Below are positions 1-6,885 of a stretch of DNA of 9,369 bases, one piece after another. The notes under the pieces are model-generated. The model made no database searches, had not been told where the DNA came from, and worked only from the letters and a program-made list of their open reading frames with translations. Origin of the DNA: an uncultured Veillonellaceae bacterium (GTDB taxonomy: Bacteria > Bacillota > Negativicutes > Veillonellales > Dialisteraceae); contig CAUBUJ010000063.1 of assembly GCA_958439155.1 (NCBI GenBank), forward strand, positions 1-9,369, read 5' to 3'. The translations under genes were made by a program, and so were the position numbers. The stretch's first letter is position 1; every line of letters begins with the position of its first letter.

Positions 1-2
1 AT

Positions 3-1880
3 ATGACCACCGCCGCGGAAGATCTGGCCGGTGAACTCATGCATGCTGCCTCTGCGGCGGGAAAGATGGACAATGGCTTTGCCTCTCTCGGGCAGTCCGC
101 GTCAAGAAGCGCGGGGCTTATCGGTCAAGTAGGGGAAGCCTTTTCCAATACGATCGGGCAGTTCGCCCTCGGAAATCTCGCCGCCAATGCGGTCATGTCC
201 ATTGGAAGCGCCGTGGCGGCCCTTCCGGGAAAGATCATGGCCGCGTCCGACGCCTATTCGGGCATGCAGGCCCGCCTCCAGCTGGTAGCGGGCTCTGCGG
301 AAGCGGCGTCTGAGATGAATGATCTCATCTACCAGTCGGCCCTCCGTGCCCGTGGGAGCTATGAAGGCATGGCCGACGCGGTGGGGAAGATCGCCATGAC
401 CGCGAAAGACGCCTTTCCTGATCCGCGGGAAGTGGTGCCCTTCGTGGAAGGCATTCAGAAACTCTTCACCATCGGCGGGACGGGAATCCAGCAGCAGGCA
501 GACGCCATGCTCCAGCTCACCCAGGCGCTGGGCTCCGGCAAGCTCCAGGGCGATGAGTTCCGGTCCATCGCGGAAGCGGCGCCCATGATTTCCCAGATGA
601 TCGCCGACTACATGGGCGTATCCCGGGGCGAGCTGAAGGACCTGGGCGCCCAGGGGGAGATCACGGCGGACATCATGAAGAATGCCATTCTCTCCAATAT
701 GGACGTGATCGAGCAGAAATTCGAGACTATGCCCATGACCTGGGGGCAGGCGTGGCAGCAGATGGGGACCATCACGACCCGTGCCATGCAGCCCGTATAC
801 GACGCCATCAGCGGCCTTGCGGGAGGCCCGGCCATGCAGTCCCTGCTCTCTGCGTTCGCGGCTCTTATGCCGGTCATCGGCGAGACCTTCGCCGCCGGAA
901 TCAATGGAGCGGTATGGCTCGGGGAAGCGGTACTCGCGGCAGGAAGCTATGTGATGGACTGGCTCTATGCAGGGCTTGTCATGTTCGGCTCTCTCTGCGA
1001 GACAGTCTTCCCTTATGCGGCGGGAGCGCTTGCCATGTATGCGGTGTGGTGGGAATACGCCAATGTAGGCGCCCAGATCCACGCAGTTACAATGGCTCTG
1101 GTAGCGGCCCGCCAGTGGGCGGTGACTGCTGCGACTACGGCCTGGGCGGCCATTACAGGCGTCCTCACTGCCCGCCAGTGGGCGCTCAATCTGGCGCTCC
1201 TCGCCAATCCGACGACCTGGCTCATCGGACTGGTATTCCTCGCGATCGGCGCCTTCACAGCGTGGATTGCGGCGACGGAAGGCCTCCGGGGCGCCATTGC
1301 CGGCGCGTTCGGCGCCATTGGGGACATCGCGGAGAAGGCGGTGAATTTCATGATTGACTCCGTGAACGGCCTCATCAAAGTGCTGAACGCGGCGGCAAGC
1401 GGCATCAATACAGTATTCGGCACCAATATCAGCACGGTGGGCACCATCGACTGGCGGGCGTCCGGATGGAGCGGCGCAGCATCGAATTTCGTAAAGAATT
1501 TCGACCCATCCACTTTTCTCAAAGGTTTCATGCCTAAGATGCCCGCTATAGACGCCTCATCCTACGGAGGAGGCAGCGCGGCTCTTGCCATGCCGGCGGG
1601 AGCGCTCGGCGGCGGGGAAGGACCGGCCGCAAAAGAAACCGCTGCCAATACGAGAGGCATGCTGGACGCCATGGGCATCATGGACGAGGACTTGAAATTC
1701 TTCCGGGATGTGGCCGAACAGGAAGCAATCAACCGGTACACCACAGCGTCGGTCAATATCAACCTGGGCGGCGTGAACCAGAATATTTCCAATGGCGTCG
1801 ATGAAAATGACGTGCTCACCCATCTGGTGGAGCAGCTGCAGGAAGCGGAAGAAGCAGGGGGAGAGGCGGTGAGAGACTGA
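3..1880 (+). CDS. phage tail tape measure protein (XkdO-like), possibly 5'-partial
   Basis: Tape measure proteins line the tail tube during assembly and set its length. Residues about 75-265 match the tape-measure N-terminal domain (TIGR02675 type): a YSGMQARLQLVAGSAE segment, then MLQLTQALGSGKLQGDEFRS, the APMISQMIADYMGVSRGELK stretch and GEITADIMKNAI. Residues about 285-440 are strongly hydrophobic and Ala/Gly/Trp-rich, as is usual in these proteins and probably linked to membrane passage during DNA delivery. The C-terminus is more polar. The first ATG lies two bases into the window and no ribosome-binding site can be seen before it, so the gene may begin upstream; 625 residues are visible. 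The stop overlaps the next start (TGATG), which indicates translational coupling. The family assignment is firm; the true start is unknown. Confidence 0.93.
   Translation: MTTAAEDLAGELMHAASAAGKMDNGFASLGQSASRSAGLIGQVGEAFSNTIGQFALGNLAANAVMSIGSAVAALPGKIMAASDAYSGMQARLQLVAGSAEAASEMNDLIYQSALRARGSYEGMADAVGKIAMTAKDAFPDPREVVPFVEGIQKLFTIGGTGIQQQADAMLQLTQALGSGKLQGDEFRSIAEAAPMISQMIADYMGVSRGELKDLGAQGEITADIMKNAILSNMDVIEQKFETMPMTWGQAWQQMGTITTRAMQPVYDAISGLAGGPAMQSLLSAFAALMPVIGETFAAGINGAVWLGEAVLAAGSYVMDWLYAGLVMFGSLCETVFPYAAGALAMYAVWWEYANVGAQIHAVTMALVAARQWAVTAATTAWAAITGVLTARQWALNLALLANPTTWLIGLVFLAIGAFTAWIAATEGLRGAIAGAFGAIGDIAEKAVNFMIDSVNGLIKVLNAAASGINTVFGTNISTVGTIDWRASGWSGAASNFVKNFDPSTFLKGFMPKMPAIDASSYGGGSAALAMPAGALGGGEGPAAKETAANTRGMLDAMGIMDEDLKFFRDVAEQEAINRYTTASVNINLGGVNQNISNGVDENDVLTHLVEQLQEAEEAGGEAVRD
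1107..1184 (+). repeat. 15-bp direct repeat pair inside the tape measure gene
   Basis: GCCCGCCAGTGGGCG occurs at 1107-1121 and again at 1170-1184, 63 bp (21 codons) apart and in the same frame. It encodes ARQWA twice within the hydrophobic region. This looks like a small internal duplication of a structural repeat and needs no separate function. Confidence 0.6.
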
Positions 1881-2578
1881 TGTATTATTTCTTTCTGGAT
1901 ACGCTCATGCTTCCCGTGCCGCCGCCGAAAATGACGGTACGCATTGGAAACAAGAACAAAACCATTTCTCTCATCAATGAGGGGGAAGTGAATGTACTGA
2001 AGAAGCCGGGGCTGACGGAAATTAACTTCGAAGTGCTCCTGCCCAACGCGGTCTATCCTTTCTCGGATTATTCCGGGTCCCTGGGGGACCTGGCCATTTC
2101 CGCCTTTCTTGGAAATGCCTATTCCTACCAGCCGGCAGAAAAATTCTACTCCGCCATGGAAACAGCGAAGAAAAATCATACGCCGGTGCGCTTCATTGTG
2201 ACGCGGCTGGCGGCGGATTTCTCCCTGCTGTGGGATACGAATCTCCTCGTGTCTATCGAGGAATGCCCCATCAAGGAAGACGCCAAGCAGGGTTATGACA
2301 TGGTGATCCCGCTGAAGCTCAAGGAATACAGGCCCTATGGAACGAAGGAAATCGAAGTCAAGAAAGACGAGAGCGGGAAAGAGACCTACACTGTGAAAGA
2401 ACAGCGCTACACCGACAAAGTCACGCCGAAAGCGTGGAAGACCACGAAAGAGCAGTCCATCTTCGAGGCAGTGAAGCTTGCGTCCGGCGGCGGCCTTAAT
2501 TGGCGGTCTGTGGCCAATCTGAACGGGCTTTACAATCCGATCAGCCCGCCGGGAAAGAGGGTGCTCCGCCTTGTCTGA
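1880..2578 (+). CDS. LysM-containing tail/baseplate protein (XkdP-like)
   Basis: The protein has 232 residues, close to the size of Bacillus XkdP. The N-terminal part carries the family pattern: a short hydrophobic start with LPVPPPKMTVRIGNKN, then a conserved segment ending in FIVTRL, then a stretch with LLVSIEECPIKEDAKQGYDM before IPLKLKEYRPYGTK. Residues about 188-232 (ASGGGLNWRSVANLNGLYNP, then PPGKRVLRL) form a LysM-like module. In related phages this protein sits at the tube/baseplate junction; the LysM part may contact peptidoglycan or the hub, which is inferred. Its ATG overlaps the tape measure stop, and its own end overlaps the next gene by 8 bp, so it belongs to one coupled operon. 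Confidence 0.86.
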   Translation: MYYFFLDTLMLPVPPPKMTVRIGNKNKTISLINEGEVNVLKKPGLTEINFEVLLPNAVYPFSDYSGSLGDLAISAFLGNAYSYQPAEKFYSAMETAKKNHTPVRFIVTRLAADFSLLWDTNLLVSIEECPIKEDAKQGYDMVIPLKLKEYRPYGTKEIEVKKDESGKETYTVKEQRYTDKVTPKAWKTTKEQSIFEAVKLASGGGLNWRSVANLNGLYNPISPPGKRVLRLV

Positions 2579-3542
2579 GGATATCTATGTGCTGGTGCAC
2601 ACGAAGGACAACAAGTGCTATGCTCCGGCGGTGCTGGACGGGCTATCTATCGAGTGGCGGCGGAAAGGACAGCCTGGGAAGCTGACATTCAAGGCAGTAC
2701 AGGACGAGCTGCTCACGCTCGAAGAGGGCGCTATCGTGCAAGTCAAGCGCGGTGATATCGGCATTTTTCAGGGCATCGTCTTTTCCCGGAAGTTCGACAA
2801 GGACGGCGTGATTTCTGTGACCTGCTACGACCAGCTTCGGTACCTCAAGAATAAGAAAGTCTACAGCGCGGTAGGAAAGAAGGCGTCGGAAATCATCAAG
2901 GAACTGGCGGACGACTTCGGCATCCACTGCGGCGCTCTTGCTGATACAGGATACGTCATCCCAAAATTCCGCGCCGGAGACCAGACGCTGTTTGATCTCA
3001 TGCAGACCGCCCTGGATATGACCACGAAGAGCATTTCCCAGATCTTCGTCCTTTATGACCAGTATGGGGCGCTCACCGTCACCAAGATGGAGGATCTTTT
3101 CGTGCCGATTCTGATCGACGCGGAGACGGCGGGGAATTTCAATTTCGGCTCTACCATCGACAAGGATACGTACAACCGGATCAAGCTGTACTACGACAAC
3201 AAGGATACGGGGAAGCGGGATGTGTGGATAGAGGAGGACAGCGGGAGCATCAAGCTTTGGGGACTTCTGGAAAAAGCGGAGTCCGTCAATCCGGAAGCGT
3301 CGGTAAACCCGGCGGACAAGGCAGGCGTCATGCTCAAAAAATACAACCGGGTGCGCCGCTCTCTTTCCATTAAGAACGCTTTTGGTGATGACCGCGTACG
3401 GGGCGGCTCTTCCCTCCTGGTGCGGCTTCCCATTGACGGAAAAGACGTAGATATGAAAATGCTTGTGGAAGCGGTGCGGCACCGCTATGGCGGCGGCGAG
3501 CATTTCATGGATTTGGACCTCCGGGGAGGGATGTTTGAATGA
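2571..3542 (+). CDS. baseplate hub / tail protein (XkdQ-like)
   Basis: The 323-residue product matches the XkdQ/YqbQ family (about 325 residues), which resembles the gpD/gp27 baseplate hub that sits under the tube. Visible family signatures are VLDGLSIEWRRKGQPGKLTF near the N-terminus, GIFQGIVFSRKFD, VTCYDQLRYLKNKKVY, then KASEIIKELADDFGI and a C-terminal half with KLYYDNKDTGKRDVW. The chosen start is TTG at 2571 (TTG TCT GAG GAT), overlapping the previous stop by 8 bp, with AGAGGGTG at 2556-2563 seven bases upstream. A GTG at 2589 is a less likely alternative because it would lose the overlap and this site. The stop overlaps the following ATG by 4 bp. Confidence 0.88.
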   Translation: MSEDIYVLVHTKDNKCYAPAVLDGLSIEWRRKGQPGKLTFKAVQDELLTLEEGAIVQVKRGDIGIFQGIVFSRKFDKDGVISVTCYDQLRYLKNKKVYSAVGKKASEIIKELADDFGIHCGALADTGYVIPKFRAGDQTLFDLMQTALDMTTKSISQIFVLYDQYGALTVTKMEDLFVPILIDAETAGNFNFGSTIDKDTYNRIKLYYDNKDTGKRDVWIEEDSGSIKLWGLLEKAESVNPEASVNPADKAGVMLKKYNRVRRSLSIKNAFGDDRVRGGSSLLVRLPIDGKDVDMKMLVEAVRHRYGGGEHFMDLDLRGGMFE

Positions 3543-3952
3543 ACGCGGAAGCACTCCTTGAAGCGATCCAGCGCATCGCCAGCAAAACCATCCAGGCGGG
3601 CAATCCCTGTGATTACTGTCTGGGCGTGGTGGAATCTACAGCGCCGCTTACGATCCGCATTGAGCAGCAGGAAGAACCGCTTACGGAAGAATTCCTCATT
3701 CTGACAGACCTGGTGCGGGATTATTCAGTGGACATCACCGTGAGCCATACCACGGAGAACCGGGCCGGCGGCAGCGGGGACGCGTCCTTTGCCTCCCACA
3801 ATCACGACTACAAAGGGCGGAAGAAGATCATCGTCCACAACGGACTGTCCGCGGGGGAATCAGTGATTCTCATCCGCCAGGCAGGAGGACAGGAATTTAT
3901 TGTGCTCTCCCGCCTGTATGATCATACGAATATAAGCGGCCAGTGGGCATGA
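3539..3952 (+). CDS. DUF2577 baseplate protein (XkdR-like)
   Basis: This 137-residue protein fits DUF2577 (XkdR), a small baseplate component found between the hub gene and the DUF2634 gene. Visible features are the CLGVVESTAPLTIRIEQQ strand region, a central flexible Gly/Ser segment (ENRAGGSGDASF) followed by the histidine-rich HNHDY motif, and a C-terminal GESVILIRQAGGQEFIVLSR strand pair typical of an OB-like fold. The ATG overlaps the previous stop (ATGA). In related elements the DUF2634 gene normally follows at once; here a toxin-antitoxin cassette of about 0.65 kb separates them. Its exact structural role is not established from sequence. Confidence 0.82.
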   Translation: MNAEALLEAIQRIASKTIQAGNPCDYCLGVVESTAPLTIRIEQQEEPLTEEFLILTDLVRDYSVDITVSHTTENRAGGSGDASFASHNHDYKGRKKIIVHNGLSAGESVILIRQAGGQEFIVLSRLYDHTNISGQWA

Positions 3953-3955
3953 AAA

Positions 3956-3978
3956 AAGCAGGGCATGAAACCCTGCTT
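3956..3978 (-). terminator. rho-independent terminator of hicAB, convergent with the tail operon
   Basis: AAGCAGGG (3956-3963) pairs perfectly with CCCTGCTT (3971-3978) around a 7-nt loop. Read on the minus strand the hairpin begins 5 bp after the hicB stop and ends in an uninterrupted run of six T, which is a standard intrinsic terminator for hicAB. On the plus strand the same hairpin is followed only by a broken T-rich tract (CTTCTTCTTTATTCTTTTT), so it could also partly stop the tail operon right after the XkdR-like gene. Confidence 0.85.
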
Positions 3979-3983
3979 CTTCT

Positions 3984-4370
3984 TTATTCTTTTTGAAGGG
4001 CGTTCACCAGACCAGCTTGAAGAATCGCGGAGAAATTCAAATTCTTCTTGAGCGCTTCTTCATTGAGCCATCCCGGAATGGTCAATGTCTTTTTGACGGA
4101 CTTCGTGTTTTTCGCGAGATCTACATCCGACCTGACCAGAATGGTATAGGAATGATCATCTTCCAATCGAATCTTATTTGGTACGGTCGGTGTCGGCAAC
4201 TTTCCACCATGTTCAAGGGTGACGATAATCCATCCTTCCATGGCTTCCGCGGCGCCGCTCAAAATTTCATCTTCCGTATCTCCCTGTGTGTAGCACCCTG
4301 TCAAATCGGGAAATTCTGCCCACATTCCATCTGGGTCATTGTGAACGATGGCGGGATAAATAAATTTCAT
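3984..4370 (-). CDS. hicB: HicB antitoxin
   Basis: The 128-residue antitoxin of a type II HicAB pair binds HicA and represses the operon. The N-terminal half has the HicB RNase H-like pattern: YPAIVHNDPDGMWAEFPDLT, then GCYTQGDTEDEILSGAAEAM with a following GWI helix. The C-terminal half (VKKTLTIPGWLNEEALKKN, then NFSAILQAGLVNAL) looks like an Arc-type ribbon-helix-helix DNA-binding domain. I chose ATG at 4370 because AAGGGAG (4385-4379) lies 8 bases upstream; an in-frame GTG at 4379 would overlap that site. It follows hicA by 13 bp and ends 5 bp before its terminator. It runs opposite to the tail genes. Confidence 0.92.
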   Translation of the reverse strand: MKFIYPAIVHNDPDGMWAEFPDLTGCYTQGDTEDEILSGAAEAMEGWIIVTLEHGGKLPTPTVPNKIRLEDDHSYTILVRSDVDLAKNTKSVKKTLTIPGWLNEEALKKNLNFSAILQAGLVNALQKE

Positions 4371-4383
4371 ATTCAACACTCCC

Positions 4384-4572
4384 TTATTTATCTAATCCAG
4401 CTTGTTTCATGAGCTTCTTAAATATTCCTACTCTTAGATCCGTGCCATGAACAGGTACAGAAAGAGTAGGGTGTCCCTTTTTATACATAATATGATGGCT
4501 CCCGGTTACATGATCCTCAGTCCATCCGTTTTTCTTTAGCAGTTTTATGAAATCAGTATCTTTCATCGGCAT
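4384..4572 (-). CDS. hicA: HicA toxin (mRNA interferase)
   Basis: The 62-residue product is a HicA toxin, a small dsRBD-fold RNase that cleaves mRNA when not held by HicB. It has the family order: a KDTDFIKLLKKNGW helix, the GSHHIMYKKG strand with the expected catalytic histidine (His26 in GSHH), then LSVPVHG and a C-terminal DLRVGIFKKLMKQAGL helix. The start is ATG at 4572, since GAGGTG (4584-4579) sits six bases before it. The open frame extends 15 codons further up, but that part overlaps the putative promoter and lacks a ribosome site. The gene is AT-rich (38% GC over 4381-4560) against about 63% in 4681-4800, a sign of separate origin. Confidence 0.93.
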   Translation of the reverse strand: MPMKDTDFIKLLKKNGWTEDHVTGSHHIMYKKGHPTLSVPVHGTDLRVGIFKKLMKQAGLDK

Positions 4573-4578
4573 AGTCCG

Positions 4579-4584
4579 CACCTC
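4579..4584 (-). promoter_or_regulatory. Shine-Dalgarno site fixing the hicA start
   Basis: GAGGTG on the minus strand lies six bases from ATG 4572. It decides in favour of the short, 62-residue HicA rather than the longer open frame that starts at 4617. Confidence 0.75.
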
Positions 4585-4589
4585 ACATT

Positions 4590-4617
4590 CATATATTAAC
4601 ACGTGCACACGTATCAA
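4590..4617 (-). promoter_or_regulatory. putative hicAB promoter with palindromic operator
   Basis: On the minus strand TTGATA (4617-4612) resembles a -35 box and TATATG (4595-4590) a weak -10 box, 16 bp apart. Between them and overlapping the -35 lies an inverted repeat, ACGTG-CA-CACGT (4601-4612). HicB proteins with a ribbon-helix-helix domain usually autorepress through such palindromes, so this is a natural operator candidate. It is inferred from position and sequence only. Confidence 0.55.
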
Positions 4618-4638
4618 GCAAGAGAAAGGAGGGAAGGC

Positions 4639-5058
4639 ATGCCATTTTTACCAGACATCGCGGGCAGCGTGCCCAGCATTACCGTCACCGACGGCAGCAG
4701 CTCGTCTCCGTCCAAAACATGGCGCATGGAAATCGAGGCGGAGCGCGCCAGGGGTCATGTGGATGAACTCACCGCCGCGGCGCAGGCCTGCTACAAGATT
4801 CTCAATACAGAGCGCTACCGCTATGTGATCTACTCCTGGAATTACGGAATAGAGCTGCAGGACCTTTTCGGAAAGCCCATTCCCTATGTGTATTCTGAGC
4901 TTCCCCGGCGTATCCGTGAGGCCCTCACGCAGGATGACCGGGTGCAGTCGGTGGATGATTTCCAGCTGAGCCACAAACGGGGCGACGTGCTCGCGTCCTT
5001 TACGGTACATACCACGTTTGGGGATCTTCAGATGGAGAAAGGGGTTACCATCATCTAA
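4639..5058 (+). CDS. DUF2634 baseplate wedge protein (XkdS-like)
   Basis: The 139-residue protein matches DUF2634 (XkdS), comparable to the gp25-like wedge component of contractile tails. Visible parts are the TWRMEIEAERARGHVDEL segment, then ACYKILNTERYRYVIYSWNY, the GIELQDLFGKPIPYVYSEL motif, and the VDDFQLSHKRGDVLASFTVH strand pair. The ATG at 4639 is preceded by AAAGGAGG (4626-4633), an unusually strong stand-alone site, which fits its loss of translational coupling to the XkdR-like gene after the hicAB insertion. An in-frame GTG at 4603 has no suitable site. Its stop overlaps the next start (TAATG). Confidence 0.87.
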   Translation: MPFLPDIAGSVPSITVTDGSSSSPSKTWRMEIEAERARGHVDELTAAAQACYKILNTERYRYVIYSWNYGIELQDLFGKPIPYVYSELPRRIREALTQDDRVQSVDDFQLSHKRGDVLASFTVHTTFGDLQMEKGVTII

Positions 5059-6158
5059 TGTACGAGAATGAAACAGAACAGGTCATAGAAAACCGCATGC
5101 TGGGCCGCGTGCCTTCTGACATCGACAAGCGGGAAGGAAGCCTCATCTATGACGCCACCATGCCGGCGGCGATCGAGCTCATGCTGCTCTATGCCGTGGC
5201 GGACTACATGCTGAAGAATACCTTCGGCGACACGGCGGACCGGGAATGGCTCATTGAAAGGGCAAAGGAAAGAGGCCTTGCCCCGTATGAAGCTTCACCA
5301 GCAACGGTACAGCTTCTCGCCACGCCCGCCTCGGCGATTCTTCCCACAGGGAGCCGCTACAGCTATGACGATGTGAATTACCGTGTCACAGAGTACCTGG
5401 GCGCGGGAAAGTATGAGGCGGTTTGTGAGACGGCAGGGACCGCGGGAAATAAGCCCACAGGGCGGGTCATCCCCATTGAGTACGTCCAGGGGCTTCAATA
5501 CGCGGAGCTGACAGAAGTGATCAGTCCCGGGGAAGATGTGGAGGACACAGAAACTTTCCGGAAGCGGTACCTAGCCAGCTTTGAGACACAGGCCTACGGC
5601 GGAAACATCGGCGACTACCAGGAAAAGGTGAACGCCATTCCCGGCGTGGGCGGCGTCAAAGTGTATCCCGTATGGAACGGCGGCGGGACGGTGAAAATTG
5701 TATTCATGACGTCAGAATACAAGCCGCCTACCGCGCAGTTTGTCTCCCAGATACAGGAAATGCTTGATCCGGTGCCCTATGCCCAGAAAGGCGTAGGCAT
5801 CGCGCCCATTGGCCATCGTGTGACCGTGGAAGGCGTGACGGAACAAGCTGTAGCTATCGGCCTCCGTATTACATTCAAAGACGAAGCTACATGGGAGACC
5901 TACCAGAACGACATCAAAGAGACCATCAACGCCTACTTCGCCGAGCTCAACGCCGCCTGGCAGAGCACAGAAACGGTGACCACGGCGAAATATGAGAACC
6001 GGGGCATTACGGTCCGCATCTCCCAAATCGAGAGCCGTCTTCTGGCCCGCCCTTACGTGTCGGATATTTCCCACACCACATTGGACGGGAAGGAAGAGAA
6101 TGTAGAGCTCGCCACAGAAGCGCTGGCTGCGCTCGGGGAGGTCACCAATGGAGGATAA
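5058..6158 (+). CDS. baseplate J-like protein (XkdT-like)
   Basis: This 366-residue protein is a Baseplate_J family member (Mu gp47 / P2 gpJ / XkdT), a wedge protein that links hub and fibres. The N-terminal part has the usual MYENETEQVIENRMLGRVP start and the DKREGSLIYDATMPAAIEL motif. The core motif lies at residues about 155-225: SPGEDVEDTETFRKRYLASF, then the AYGGNIGDYQEKVNAIPGV segment with VGGVKVYPVWNGGGTVKIVF. The length is typical of the XkdT subgroup. It starts on the XkdS-like stop and overlaps the next gene by 11 bp. Confidence 0.95.
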   Translation: MYENETEQVIENRMLGRVPSDIDKREGSLIYDATMPAAIELMLLYAVADYMLKNTFGDTADREWLIERAKERGLAPYEASPATVQLLATPASAILPTGSRYSYDDVNYRVTEYLGAGKYEAVCETAGTAGNKPTGRVIPIEYVQGLQYAELTEVISPGEDVEDTETFRKRYLASFETQAYGGNIGDYQEKVNAIPGVGGVKVYPVWNGGGTVKIVFMTSEYKPPTAQFVSQIQEMLDPVPYAQKGVGIAPIGHRVTVEGVTEQAVAIGLRITFKDEATWETYQNDIKETINAYFAELNAAWQSTETVTTAKYENRGITVRISQIESRLLARPYVSDISHTTLDGKEENVELATEALAALGEVTNGG

Positions 6159-6885
6159 AATCACGAGAGACGTCCATATCGAGCGATACTTCCCGGACGT
6201 CACAGCACCGGCCAAAGAATTCAAGACGTGGGCGGCGTCGATCAATCCAGAATTTTCCCTGCTCTATGAAGCATTCTGGGAGGTCTACTCCGCGGCCTTC
6301 GTCTTCCACGCTGACGCAAAGGGCATCGCCCGGTGGGAAGAAATGCTCCACCTCTATCCGGAAGAAGGAGCGACGCTGGACGACAGACGCCTTGCGATCT
6401 ATCTCAAGATCAATTATGGCCTGCCCTATACGGAGCGGTCTTTCCAGACTATGTTGAACGCTTTCTTCGGAGAGAAGAAAGTCACCGCCGCCGTCCATCC
6501 GGAGAGCTACACCATCGCTTTTGACCTTACTCCGGACATGCTGGATAAGACGGAAGCGATCCGGCGCTATGCCCGGCTGATTCTTCCGGCGAACCTGCTC
6601 TTCATCATGACCCAGACGCAGGAAATCATCCACGGCCAGTACGCAGGGAGCGAAATACGGCCCTACCGGAAGCGGATGGTCCTGCAGGCGGTGGGGCCCG
6701 GCTATGATATGGAGCTCAATGGGTGGAATTTCCATGTCTACACAAAGGAAGCGGACTGCCCATCGCCGCGAATGAAATGGACCACTGCGGAGGGTACCGG
6801 ATGGGTTCATCTGCGGGACGATGTAGAAACGCCGGTCTATGTGCAGGATGACGGCGGAAATCCAATGTATATACAGGAGGTATAA
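6148..6885 (+). CDS. YmfQ/DUF2313 baseplate protein (XkdU-like)
   Basis: The 245-residue product fits YmfQ/DUF2313 (XkdU, related to P2 gpI/Mu gp48), which connects the baseplate wedge to the tail fibre. Recognisable parts are RYFPDVTAPAKEF at the N-terminus, then WEEMLHLYPEEGATLDDRRL, the YGLPYTERSFQTMLNAFFG segment and an ESYTIAFDL strand with ARLILPANLLFIM. Many family members end near that point; here about 65 further residues follow (from about residue 180), ending in PVYVQDDGGNPMYIQEV, of unrecognised function. It overlaps the J-like gene by 11 bp and its stop overlaps the fibre start (TAATG) with CAGGAGG just upstream. Confidence 0.83.
   Translation: MEDKITRDVHIERYFPDVTAPAKEFKTWAASINPEFSLLYEAFWEVYSAAFVFHADAKGIARWEEMLHLYPEEGATLDDRRLAIYLKINYGLPYTERSFQTMLNAFFGEKKVTAAVHPESYTIAFDLTPDMLDKTEAIRRYARLILPANLLFIMTQTQEIIHGQYAGSEIRPYRKRMVLQAVGPGYDMELNGWNFHVYTKEADCPSPRMKWTTAEGTGWVHLRDDVETPVYVQDDGGNPMYIQEV

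Noticed and set aside
650..657. A third copy of CCAGGGGG
   Set aside because: It lies in the tape measure gene, far from any fibre sequence, and without the flanking palindrome. An 8-mer of this composition is expected by chance here, which also shows that the 8-bp repeat alone would not prove inversion; the in-frame alternative tips carry the argument.
102..1082. Long minus-strand open frame opposite the tape measure gene
   Set aside because: It lies wholly inside a well-supported gene, is rich in Arg/His/Gly as shadow frames of GC-rich genes are, and shows no family motif. The same applies to 2643-3554 and 6142-6915 on the minus strand.
4371..4379. GTG at 4379 as start of hicB
   Set aside because: It overlaps the GGGAG ribosome site, while ATG at 4370 has proper spacing.
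3993..4412. Plus-strand open frame of about 139 codons across hicB
   Set aside because: It is antisense to a clear HicB, has no ribosome site and no recognisable motif.
4603..4638. Longer XkdS-like protein starting with GTG at 4603
   Set aside because: The extra 12 residues include the translated ribosome-binding site AAAGGAGG, which is well placed for ATG 4639.
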